Shown here: one piece after another, positions 1-5,970 of the stretch | Position numbering within the stretch: position 1 is the stretch's first letter | Layout of the letters: the number at the start of each line of letters is the position of its first letter | From: SZUA-430 sp040381215 | Lineage (GTDB): Bacteria > Pseudomonadota > Alphaproteobacteria > Micropepsales > Micropepsaceae | Assembly: GCA_040381215.1 (NCBI GenBank) | Contig: JBEIHO010000077.1 | Span: 1 to 13,198, forward strand | Direction: 5' to 3' | DNA length: 13,198 bases | Made by a program: the position numbers and the translations under genes | Notes under the pieces: generated by a model | The model's input: only the letters and a program-made list of their open reading frames with translations | Told to the model about the DNA's origin: nothing | The model's database searches: none

Positions 1-183
1 ACCGTACTCCGCAATGTAATGCTGGACCTTGGCACCATCCGCGTCCGTGGTGCGCATGTACCACTGCCTGACCGGCACGCCCTCCTCCGTCGGCCACCCA
101 GACGCCGCGCGTGCCTCAGAGATGGCAAAGCTGAGCCCCATGACGCAGGCCGCTACGATGGAACACAATCCTCGATAACGCAT
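1..183 (-). CDS. Secreted protein of unknown function, N-terminal fragment (61 codons, cut by window edge)
   Basis: Reading the minus strand from an ATG at 183 gives 61 codons with no stop up to the window edge. The product begins MRYRGLCSIVAACVMGLSFA and has a classic Sec signal peptide: basic n-region (Arg2, Arg4), hydrophobic stretch at about residues 6-21, and an A-R-A cleavage motif at 24-26 followed by Ala-Ser-Gly. The mature part visible (about 35 residues, from SGWPTEEGVPVRQWYMRTTD) is hydrophilic and matches no family I can name. A G-rich stretch (GGGGGT on the minus strand, about 5 nt before the ATG) could act as the ribosome binding site. The gene points away from the rest of the window and is separated from the P450 by 271 bp, so it is probably an independent unit. 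An exported periplasmic protein is the safest reading. Confidence 0.6.
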   Translation of the reverse strand, partial: MRYRGLCSIVAACVMGLSFAISEARAASGWPTEEGVPVRQWYMRTTDADGAKVQHYIAEYG

Positions 184-374
184 GACACCCCCATTTTCGG
201 GGAAAACTCCCCGCTAGTGACAAGTTTACAATACGGACCTTGTCGGAAATAAGGCAAGCCCAAAACCCACCGCAGTCCCCCCATCCGCCCCGCCGCTGGC
301 GCGCCGGGGCACCTTCCCCGCTATCGCGGGCGCAAGGGCAATCACGTTGGCGATGAGCTGCAATATTTTCTTGC

Positions 375-400
375 CCTTCTCCCGCGATAGCGGGGGAAGG
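375..400. other. Hairpin inside the inverted repeat, GATA loop
   Basis: CCTTCTCCCGC (375-385) pairs with GCGGGGGAAGG (390-400) across a GATA loop: 11 pairs including one G-U. It lies about 55 nt past the P450 stop codon in the direction of transcription. No U-tract follows on the minus strand, so it is not a canonical intrinsic terminator, but it could block 3'-end decay. Confidence 0.5.
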
Positions 401-406
401 TGGCAG

Positions 407-426
407 CCGTCGCCGCAAGGCGACGG
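407..426. other. Perfect 8-bp hairpin with GCAA tetraloop downstream of the P450 gene
   Basis: CCGTCGCC (407-414) and GGCGACGG (419-426) are perfect complements around GCAA, a stable GNRA tetraloop. It is the first strong structure in the transcript after the P450 stop at 455 and part of the larger repeat. There is no T-run next to it, so a terminator role is only possible. Confidence 0.5.
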
Positions 427-454
427 ATGACGGATGGGGGCCTGACGCGCCCCG

Positions 455-1738
455 CTACTTGATCTTGTACCTGACCGGCATCTTCTTCGGCCCGTTCACG
501 AAGTTCGCGGCCGAGAGCTTCGGCGTGCCGTCGAACTCGATCCATTCAAGCCGCGGGATCAGTTCATCGAACAGCGCCTTCATCTCCATCTTGGCCAGGT
601 GCTGCCCGATGCAGACATGCGCGCCGTAGCCGAACGAGAGCAGACGGTTCGGCGTGCGATCCACCTTGAACCTGAAGGGGTCGTCGAACACCTCCTCGTC
701 GCGGTTGCCCGACGGATAGCACAGCATCAGCCAGTCGCCGGCGCGGATCTTCTGCCCGCGCATCTCGTAGTCCTGCGTGGCCGAACGCATGAAGTGGCGC
801 ACAGGCGTGGTCCAGCGGATCGCCTCATCGACAAAGCCGCCCATCAGCGAGGGATCCGCCTTCAGCTTGCGGAATTCGTCAGGATGGTCGATCAGCGCCC
901 ACATGCCACCTGCCGTCGACGAGCTCGTCGTATCGTGGCCGGCAGCCGCGAGAATGACGTAATAAGACATCGCATTGAACGGGTCGAGCGGCTGGCCATC
1001 GACCGTGCCGTTCGCAATCACGCTTGCAACATCGTCACGCGGGTTGGCACGACGGTCCTCGGTAATGGCATTGAAATACTGGAAGAAGTCCATCACCACG
1101 CCCTGGAGCGCGGCCACGGCATCGTCCGACATCAGGTCACCAAACCCACCCACGCGTCCAAGCTCGGGATCGGCAGCGCCGAACAGCTCCTGCGTGAGCT
1201 TGAGCATGCGCGGTTCGTCACTCTCGGGGACCCCAAGAATGTCCATGATGACGCGCAGCGGATACCAGACTGCCACGTCATTGACGAAGTCGCACGAGCC
1301 ACCCTTCTCGGCCATGCGATCGACGTAGATCTTCGCAAGCTCGCGCAGCCGGGGCTCCAGCTTCCGCAGGTTCTGCGGCAGGAACCACGATTGAGTGAGC
1401 ATGCGATACTTCATGTGCTCGGGCGGATCCATCTGCACGAGTGACTTCACCAGATGCGGCGTGCCGGTGATCTTCATGACCTGCGCCGTTGCGGCCTTGG
1501 TCGTGAAGGTCGTCGACATGGCACCATTCAGGAAGAGCGCATTCTGCCGGCTGATCTCCAGGATGTCGGCATGCTTGGTGACAGCCCAGAATGGATCGCA
1601 CCCCTCGAGCTCGGCCTTCGCCAGCGGATACTTCGCCCTGAGTTCGGTGAAAGTCCCGTGGATCCGTGCCATGTCCGAGTGCGCTAGCGGATCGACAAGG
1701 TTCACGGCGAGGTCCGAGGGGATGAGGGGTGCGGTCAT
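455..1738 (-). CDS. Cytochrome P450, CYP108-like (terpenoid/steroid-type monooxygenase)
   Basis: 427-aa soluble bacterial P450, a haem monooxygenase that inserts one oxygen atom from O2 into a hydrophobic substrate in the cytoplasm. All signatures are present: I-helix AGHDTT at 266-271 with the acid-alcohol pair Asp269/Thr270, the K-helix ExxR at Glu305/Arg308, and the haem loop FGYGAHVC at 369-376 with Cys376 as the iron ligand. From memory, long stretches resemble P450terp (CYP108A1, alpha-terpineol hydroxylase): MDPPEH near 103-108, LGVPESDEP near 168-176, the NRDEEVF region near 345-351 and the C-terminal FVNGPKKMPVRY. I chose the ATG at 1738. The upstream ATG at 1825 would overlap the preceding gene by 83 nt and add a non-P450 extension. 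There is no clear Shine-Dalgarno and only 4 nt from the previous stop, suggesting translational coupling. It is the last gene of the marR operon. No ferredoxin or reductase gene is nearby. The exact substrate is unknown. Confidence 0.92.
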   Translation of the reverse strand: MTAPLIPSDLAVNLVDPLAHSDMARIHGTFTELRAKYPLAKAELEGCDPFWAVTKHADILEISRQNALFLNGAMSTTFTTKAATAQVMKITGTPHLVKSLVQMDPPEHMKYRMLTQSWFLPQNLRKLEPRLRELAKIYVDRMAEKGGSCDFVNDVAVWYPLRVIMDILGVPESDEPRMLKLTQELFGAADPELGRVGGFGDLMSDDAVAALQGVVMDFFQYFNAITEDRRANPRDDVASVIANGTVDGQPLDPFNAMSYYVILAAAGHDTTSSSTAGGMWALIDHPDEFRKLKADPSLMGGFVDEAIRWTTPVRHFMRSATQDYEMRGQKIRAGDWLMLCYPSGNRDEEVFDDPFRFKVDRTPNRLLSFGYGAHVCIGQHLAKMEMKALFDELIPRLEWIEFDGTPKLSAANFVNGPKKMPVRYKIK

Positions 1739-1742
1739 GGTT

Positions 1743-2987
1743 TTAACGGCCCGTCGGCAGCTTGTTGTAGGGAATGTCCTTGTCGACGCGGACATCCGCG
1801 GGAAGCCCCAGAACGCGCTCGGCAATGATGTTCTTGAGGATCTCGTCCGTACCGCCCGCGATGCGCAGGCCCGGTGCCCACATGAAGGATTGCTGGAACG
1901 CGCCCATCATCGGCGACTCCTCGCCCACCATCACACCGCCCATATCCTCGAGGTCCATGGCGAATGACGACAGTTCCTGCATCTTCGGCGCCACCACGAT
2001 CTTGGCGATCGAGGCTTCAGGACCGGGCACGCGGCCCTGGCTCAGCGCCGTCAGCGTGCGATAGGTCGTATACTTCAGGCCTTGGCCCCGCACATACCAG
2101 TCGGCAATGCGCTCGCGCACCGAGGCATTGCGGATCGCCGGACCGTCCTCGAGTTCCACCTCGCGGGCAAGCGCGATCAGCTCACGGATGTCCGGACCCG
2201 AACCACCCTGGCCACCGCCGACCGCCAGGCGCTCGTGCATCAGCGTCGTCAGAGCAACCGACCAGCCGTCTCCCACGTTTCCGAGGCGCTGCGAGTCCGG
2301 GATGCGCACGTTCGTGAAATAGACCTCGTTGAAGTTCGCGCCACCCGACATCTGCTTGATGGGCCGCACTTCCACGCCCGGCGACTTCATCGACAGGTAG
2401 AACATCGTCAGGCCCTTGTGCTTGGGCACATTGGGGTCCGTACGAACGAGCAGGATGCCGTAGTCGGAATAGTGTGCACCCGAGGTCCACACCTTTTGCC
2501 CGTTGATGACCCAGTCATCGCCATCCTTCTCGGCGCGCGTGCGAAGGCCCGCGACGTCGGAACCGGCCGACGGCTCGGAGAAGAGCTGGCACCAGATTTC
2601 CTCGCCATAGAGCGCCGGCTTCACATAGCGCGCCGACACGTCCTTCGACGCATAATGCGTGACGGTCGGGATGCACATGCCCAGGCCAATGTCGAAGAAG
2701 CCTGTCGGCACATCGAACTTGGCCTCTTCCTGGCTATAGACGACCTGCTGCATGGGCGTGCCGCCAAGGCCACCGGCTTCCTTCGGCCAGGTGATGCGGG
2801 CATAACCCTTCGCCGCCTTCTTGGCCTGCCACGCCTTGGCCGCCTTCAGTGCCTCGGCTTCCTCGCGCTGGTGGCGCGGGTTCTCGGACGAAAGGCCGGC
2901 AGCGCTCTTCGGCTTTGCATTGGCCTCGAGCCATGTGCGCACTTCAGCGCGGAACTTTGCCTCGTCGGGCGTATCGTTGAAGTCCAT
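1743..2987 (-). CDS. Acyl-CoA dehydrogenase, catalytic-Glu subunit (FadE-type, probable partner of the next ACAD)
   Basis: 414-aa flavoprotein of the acyl-CoA dehydrogenase superfamily, which introduces an alpha,beta double bond into an acyl-CoA and passes electrons to ETF. An N-terminal helical domain is followed by the beta-domain motif SEPSAGSD (137-144) and INGQKVWTS (161-169). The C-terminal helical domain has AGGTDEI at 377-383. The MCAD-position catalytic Glu is replaced by Gly in IAGGT. A Glu is present instead in MHERLAVGG (Glu252), the position used by isovaleryl-CoA and long-chain dehydrogenases. The usual FGxxQ flavin-contact motif after that helix is missing and the region is divergent. 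The adjacent paralogue has that motif but lacks the Glu, so the pair probably forms a heteromer. The ATG at 2987 is supported by AGGAG 9 nt upstream. The gene ends 4 nt before the P450 start. The substrate is probably a branched or polycyclic CoA ester, by context only. Confidence 0.9.
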   Translation of the reverse strand: MDFNDTPDEAKFRAEVRTWLEANAKPKSAAGLSSENPRHQREEAEALKAAKAWQAKKAAKGYARITWPKEAGGLGGTPMQQVVYSQEEAKFDVPTGFFDIGLGMCIPTVTHYASKDVSARYVKPALYGEEIWCQLFSEPSAGSDVAGLRTRAEKDGDDWVINGQKVWTSGAHYSDYGILLVRTDPNVPKHKGLTMFYLSMKSPGVEVRPIKQMSGGANFNEVYFTNVRIPDSQRLGNVGDGWSVALTTLMHERLAVGGGQGGSGPDIRELIALAREVELEDGPAIRNASVRERIADWYVRGQGLKYTTYRTLTALSQGRVPGPEASIAKIVVAPKMQELSSFAMDLEDMGGVMVGEESPMMGAFQQSFMWAPGLRIAGGTDEILKNIIAERVLGLPADVRVDKDIPYNKLPTGR

Positions 2988-2996
2988 GGGTGTTGT

Positions 2997-3001
2997 CTCC
3001 T
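2997..3001 (-). promoter_or_regulatory. Ribosome binding site of the catalytic acyl-CoA dehydrogenase gene
   Basis: AGGAG on the minus strand, 9 nt before the ATG at 2987. It is the clearest Shine-Dalgarno in the operon and fixes that start. Confidence 0.7.
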
Positions 3002-3017
3002 GATTGCAATATGGGCG

Positions 3018-4145
3018 TTACGCGACGTTCTTCTTCTCGAGATGGGCGACCAGGCGGTCCTTCCATACCCGGGCAGATCCGAGCGCGAGATTCAGTGTCT
3101 TGGCACGTCGATAATAGAGGTGGCAGTCGAGCTCCCAGGTGAAGCCCATGCCGCCATGCGTCTGGATGTTTTCCTTCGCTGCATGATGGAAGGCATCGAT
3201 GGCGCTGACACGCGCGCCCGCCGCGGCTTCCGGCAGATCGGCCGCATTGGTCGACAGCGCCCACGCCCCGAAATAGGCGTTGGAGCGCGCCAACTCGTTC
3301 ATCACATACATGTCGGCCAGCTTGTGCTTGATCGCCTGGAACGAACCGATCTGACGTCCGAAGGCGAAGCGGTTGAGCGCGTAGTCCTTGGCCATGACCA
3401 GACAGGCATCCGCACCACCCACCTGCTCGAAGGCCATCAGCACGGCCGCGCGGTCGAGCACGCGCTTGGCCAGGTCCCAACCGTCGCCGGCCGCACCAAG
3501 CGCCTCTGCGGGCGCGCCCTTGAAGGTGATCTCGGCCTGGCTGCGCGACGGATCGACCGTCTTCACCGCGCGACGCGTGACGCCCGCCCCCTTCAGATCG
3601 ACGATCACCAGTGACAGGCTGCGCTCGCCCGCGCCGTCGGCGGTCTTGGCCACCACGATTGCGAAATCAGCGCAGTCGCCATCCGGCACCGGCAGCTTCA
3701 CGCCATCGAGCTTGCCGCCCTTGAACGTCGTATCGATCGTCTTGGGAAGCGGCGGCTTCGCGCCCTCGGCAATCGCGAAAGTGCCAATCCACTCACCCGA
3801 GACCAGCTTTGGCAGGTACTTCTGCTTCTGCGCATCACTGCCCGCCAGCAACAGCGCTTCGGTGGCCAGGTAAACCGAAGACGAGAACGGTACCGGCGCA
3901 ACAACGCGCCCCAACTCCTCGGCAATCACGCACAGCTCGAGATGTCCAAGGCCGAGCCCACCGAATTCTTCCGGCACCGCCGTACCCAGCCAGCCCATCT
4001 CGGCGATCTGCTTCCACAGCGCCTTGTCGTGCGGCTCGTCACCCTCGAGGATCTTGCGCACGACTTTCGGCGTGCATTTTTCGGAGAGGAACTTGCGTGC
4101 CTGCTCCTTGAGCATTTTCTGGTCGTCTGAGAAATCGAAATTCAT
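3018..4145 (-). CDS. Acyl-CoA dehydrogenase, second subunit lacking a catalytic Glu (FadE-type)
   Basis: 375-aa acyl-CoA dehydrogenase family protein. It starts MNFDFSDDQKML, the typical opening of the N-terminal helical domain, and keeps PEEFGGLGLG (58-67). The C-terminal domain has FGRQIGSFQAIKHKLADMY (262-280), whose Arg264/Gln265 region contacts the FAD of the neighbouring subunit in this family, and QTHGGMGFTWE (328-338). Aligned by eye with IVD and MCAD through the FG motif, the IVD-type catalytic position is Ala233. The MCAD-type Glu is also absent (the end reads YYRRAKTLNLALGS). The beta-domain is degenerate: the usual TEPxAGSD motif is replaced by AIAEGAKPPLP (124-134). It is therefore probably the structural or FAD-completing partner of the next gene, not an independent enzyme. 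ATG at 4145 with GAGGG upstream; 42 nt after marR and 30 nt before the second dehydrogenase, on the same strand. Confidence 0.88.
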   Translation of the reverse strand: MNFDFSDDQKMLKEQARKFLSEKCTPKVVRKILEGDEPHDKALWKQIAEMGWLGTAVPEEFGGLGLGHLELCVIAEELGRVVAPVPFSSSVYLATEALLLAGSDAQKQKYLPKLVSGEWIGTFAIAEGAKPPLPKTIDTTFKGGKLDGVKLPVPDGDCADFAIVVAKTADGAGERSLSLVIVDLKGAGVTRRAVKTVDPSRSQAEITFKGAPAEALGAAGDGWDLAKRVLDRAAVLMAFEQVGGADACLVMAKDYALNRFAFGRQIGSFQAIKHKLADMYVMNELARSNAYFGAWALSTNAADLPEAAAGARVSAIDAFHHAAKENIQTHGGMGFTWELDCHLYYRRAKTLNLALGSARVWKDRLVAHLEKKNVA

Positions 4146-4154
4146 GGGTCGCCC

Positions 4155-4172
4155 TCAAAGTTGAACCTTTGA
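4155..4172. promoter_or_regulatory. Perfect 6-bp-arm palindrome between marR and the acyl-CoA dehydrogenase genes
   Basis: TCAAAG (4155-4160) and CTTTGA (4167-4172) are exact inverted repeats around a 6-nt spacer. The element ends 9 nt before the dehydrogenase ATG, and its last two bases overlap the GAGGG Shine-Dalgarno of that gene (minus strand, 4152-4156). It could be an RNA hairpin limiting translation or processing, or a DNA-binding site. Function is unproven. Confidence 0.4.
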
Positions 4173-4187
4173 AGCGGCGCCCGCGGG

Positions 4188-4715
4188 TTACACCTCGGCG
4201 CCGCCGAGATTGCGCTTCAGTTTTTCGAGTCGCGCAATCAAATCCTTGAGCTCATTCTGTCGCACACCTTGCAACAATTGCGCAAATGTTGCGTGCGCAG
4301 CGGTGGCAATCTGCTCCGCAAAACGCTCGATCTTTGCCGTAGCGGAAACCAGCTTGGCCCGGCGGTCGGTCGGATGATGACGACGGACGACCCAGCCGCC
4401 ATCCTCGAGCCGGTCGATGATCTTGCCTAACGGCGCCTTTTCCATTTCAAGCAGATCGGCAAGCTCGGTTTGTGAAATGCCACCCTTCGTGCGCTCGAGG
4501 GTGAACAGCACCCTGAGTTGCACCCGGGTCAGCCCGAGATCGCGCACCCGCGCCTCGAAATTGCGGCTCAAAAGCCTGTGAATATCGACAAAAAGCCAGC
4601 TGAGGCGGGATTCCGTCTCCATCAGGATACGCAACTCGTCGATCGACCGCCCACGGGCAGGCTTCTGGCTCTTGCCAGCCTTGGCGCGGTCAGGGGACGA
4701 AAATGCCTCACTCAC
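4188..4715 (-). CDS. MarR-family transcriptional regulator
   Basis: 175-aa winged-helix regulator of the MarR type, which binds palindromic DNA as a dimer and usually lets go when it binds a small lipophilic or phenolic ligand. A basic 25-residue N-terminal tail is followed by the dimerisation helices (30-60). The helix-turn-helix is at about 81-104 (SQTELADLLEMEKAPLGKII) and the wing RRHHPTDRRAK at 111-121, with the family's D-R-R at 117-119. The C-terminal helix is LKDLIARLEKLKRNL. The start is GTG at 4715, chosen because AGGAAG lies 8 nt upstream; the only ATG further upstream is out of frame and stops at once. It is the first gene of the dehydrogenase-P450 operon and divergent from the RND pump, so it is well placed to control both and itself. 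The ligand is unknown and could be the P450 substrate. Confidence 0.93.
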   Translation of the reverse strand: MSEAFSSPDRAKAGKSQKPARGRSIDELRILMETESRLSWLFVDIHRLLSRNFEARVRDLGLTRVQLRVLFTLERTKGGISQTELADLLEMEKAPLGKIIDRLEDGGWVVRRHHPTDRRAKLVSATAKIERFAEQIATAAHATFAQLLQGVRQNELKDLIARLEKLKRNLGGAEV

Positions 4716-4723
4716 GGGCGGCG

Positions 4724-4729
4724 CTTCCT
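4724..4729 (-). promoter_or_regulatory. Ribosome binding site deciding the GTG start of marR
   Basis: AGGAAG on the minus strand with an 8-nt spacer to GTG at 4715. An internal ATG start (METESRL) would lose the N-terminal helix region and has no comparable site. Confidence 0.6.
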
Positions 4730-4730
4730 G

Positions 4731-4759
4731 CTTTCATAATTGGTATAAGCATATATAGT
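4731..4759 (+). promoter_or_regulatory. Putative promoter of the RND efflux operon
   Basis: A good -10 element TATAGT (4754-4759) lies 17 nt downstream of a weak -35 CTTTCA (4731-4736), inside a distinctly AT-rich patch in otherwise GC-rich DNA. Transcription would begin near 4766, leaving a leader of about 35 nt before the adaptor ATG. Its -10 overlaps the oppositely directed -10 of the marR promoter. Confidence 0.45.
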
Positions 4760-4786
4760 ATCCATGTATACGATCTTAAACGTCAA
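4757..4786 (-). promoter_or_regulatory. Putative promoter of the marR-dehydrogenase-P450 operon
   Basis: On the minus strand, TTGACG (4786-4781), a near-consensus -35, is followed after 18 nt by GATACT (4762-4757), a 4/6 match to -10. It overlaps the divergent pump promoter, so a repressor bound here would cover both. Confidence 0.45.
4758..4771. promoter_or_regulatory. Candidate MarR operator in the divergent control region
   Basis: GTATCCATGTATAC is an imperfect 14-bp palindrome: 12 of 14 positions are symmetric, GTAT-n-CATG-n-ATAC. It lies in the spacer of the marR promoter and just after the -10 of the pump promoter. A related block, GTATAAGCATATATA (4743-4757), precedes it directly; CATATATA and CATGTATA match at 7 of 8 bases, suggesting two tandem sites. 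Size, symmetry and position suit a MarR dimer, but binding is inferred. Confidence 0.45.
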
Positions 4787-4800
4787 CCGGTCTTTTTGTC

Positions 4801-5952
4801 ATGCCCACCTCCCGCATCCTGTCCCTGTTCATGGTTCCGGCCCTCGCCCTGGGGCTGGCTACCTGCGGCAAAAAGGAGGCTGCGACCGACCCTGCCAAGC
4901 CAGCGAGGATCGAGGCTGTTGCCGTTACAGTCGCCAAGGCGACAAGGACGCAAGTATCCCTCCCCATCCTTGCCACGGGCTCATTGACCCCCTCCCGCCA
5001 GACCGACATCGGCCCATCGGTCGACGGCATCATCGAGCAGGTCTGGGTCAATGTCGGAAGCCGCGTGAAGAAGGGCGAACCCCTGTTCCGCACGCGTGAC
5101 GTGGACATCCGCCTTCAGGTCAAGGAACTCGAAAGCCAGGTTGCCCTCGCCCGTGCACAACAGGCCAACGCGCGCAACGAACTCAAGCGCCAGGACGCGC
5201 TCAAGTCCGGCGGCTGGGTCAGCCAGTCCCGCATGGACACGACGAAAACCGGCGCCGACGTCGCCAACGCCCAGCTGGGCGTCTGGGAAGCCCGCCTCGC
5301 CCAGGCCCGCCAGATGCTGAGCGACACGACGGTACGTGCCCCCTATGACGGCGTGATCTCGCGCAAGGACGTTTACGAGGGCCGCTTCATGGCAACCCGC
5401 TTCGGCGGCATGCCCGGAGGTGCCGCCGGCGTGGTACAGATCATGGGCATCGACCCGCTGGCCGTGATCGTCAACACACCCAGCGTGAACTTCGGCCAGC
5501 TCAAGCTCGGCATGCCGGCACGCATCCGCGTAGACGGCGTGGACACGACTTTCGAGGGCAAGGTCGCGGTCATCAATTATGGCGTCGACTACAAGTCCCG
5601 CGGCGTCGAAGTTCGCATCGCCCTTCCCAACAAGGACTACAAGATCCTGCCGGGCCTCTACGCCAAGGTGGAACTGATGCCCGAACCCAGGCCCGCGCTG
5701 GTCGTCGATCGCCGCGTCGTTCTGGGATCGGCCGGCGCCCGCTACGCCTTCGTCAATGAAAAGGGCAAGGCCCGCAAGGTCAGGCTTTCGGTGCGCGAGC
5801 TTGACGGCGAGCGCGTGGAAATCCTCAACAACGTGCCCGAGGGCACCGAATTCCTCGGCGGCCCGAACATCCAGCAGCTCGCCGACGGCGTGCCGGTCCA
5901 GCCTGAAAAATCCTCGGTGGCCGATACCAAGCCCACCCAGGCCCAACTCTAG
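4801..5952 (+). CDS. RND efflux periplasmic adaptor (membrane fusion protein), probable lipoprotein
   Basis: 383-aa adaptor that would link the inner-membrane RND pump encoded next to an outer-membrane channel. It opens with a hydrophobic signal ending GLATC-GKKE, so Cys22 is a plausible lipidation site; Thr at -1 is unusual for a lipobox. The lipoyl-type half-motifs sit at about 70-100 (GIIEQVWVNVGSRVKKGEPL) and 178-190 (VRAPYDGVISRKD), bracketing an alpha-helical hairpin at about 103-172 rich in Gln/Ala/Arg. The beta-barrel domain follows (VVQIMGIDPLAVIV, 211-224), then the membrane-proximal domain with GLYAKVEL (285-292). A Gly-rich loop (FGGMPGGAAG, 201-210) lies between lipoyl half and barrel. 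Length suits the AcrA/MdtA class. The ATG at 4801 lacks a visible Shine-Dalgarno. It is 18 nt upstream of the permease gene, so the two form one operon. Confidence 0.92.
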   Translation: MPTSRILSLFMVPALALGLATCGKKEAATDPAKPARIEAVAVTVAKATRTQVSLPILATGSLTPSRQTDIGPSVDGIIEQVWVNVGSRVKKGEPLFRTRDVDIRLQVKELESQVALARAQQANARNELKRQDALKSGGWVSQSRMDTTKTGADVANAQLGVWEARLAQARQMLSDTTVRAPYDGVISRKDVYEGRFMATRFGGMPGGAAGVVQIMGIDPLAVIVNTPSVNFGQLKLGMPARIRVDGVDTTFEGKVAVINYGVDYKSRGVEVRIALPNKDYKILPGLYAKVELMPEPRPALVVDRRVVLGSAGARYAFVNEKGKARKVRLSVRELDGERVEILNNVPEGTEFLGGPNIQQLADGVPVQPEKSSVADTKPTQAQL

Positions 5953-5970
5953 GCGAACCGGTCAGCGCAC

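Larger units (their letters stand above)
277..441. repeat. Long imperfect inverted repeat (nested palindromic intergenic element)
   Basis: The two halves, about 277-341 and 371-441, are imperfect reverse complements around a unique centre (342-370). The outer ends pair as CCCCCCATCCG (277-287) with CGGATGGGGGC (431-441). The inner parts pair as ACCTTCCCCGCTATCGCGGG (311-330) against the reverse complement of 381-401, and GGGCAA (336-341) against TTGCCC (371-376). Each half also folds on itself. The right half gives two strong hairpins (375-400 and 407-426); the left half gives a weaker one. This architecture fits the dispersed REP/MITE-like intergenic elements common in GC-rich alphaproteobacteria. 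It lies directly downstream of the P450 stop and could end or stabilise that transcript. Membership of a repeat family is inferred, because only one copy is present here. Confidence 0.65.

Noticed and set aside
184..276. Promoter for the secreted-protein gene
   Set aside because: The best minus-strand match (TTGCCT with TATTGT, 18-nt spacing) is only 4/6 for each element, which is too weak to annotate.
599..1444. 281-codon plus-strand frame opposite the P450
   Set aside because: It covers the P450 I-helix and haem-loop coding region in antisense, and the composition is atypical for a protein.
1739..1825. Upstream ATG (1825) as the start of the P450
   Set aside because: It would overlap the dehydrogenase gene by 83 nt and add 29 residues unlike any P450 N-terminus; the ATG at 1738 fits the family length.
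2082..3614. 510-codon open frame on the plus strand opposite the two dehydrogenase genes
   Set aside because: The opposite strand encodes two clear acyl-CoA dehydrogenases. The frame spans the gap between them and reads as Arg/His-rich noise.
4764..5099. Plus-strand frame starting in the divergent promoter region
   Set aside because: It overlaps the adaptor's signal peptide and lipoyl-domain coding in another frame; no domain and no ribosome binding site.
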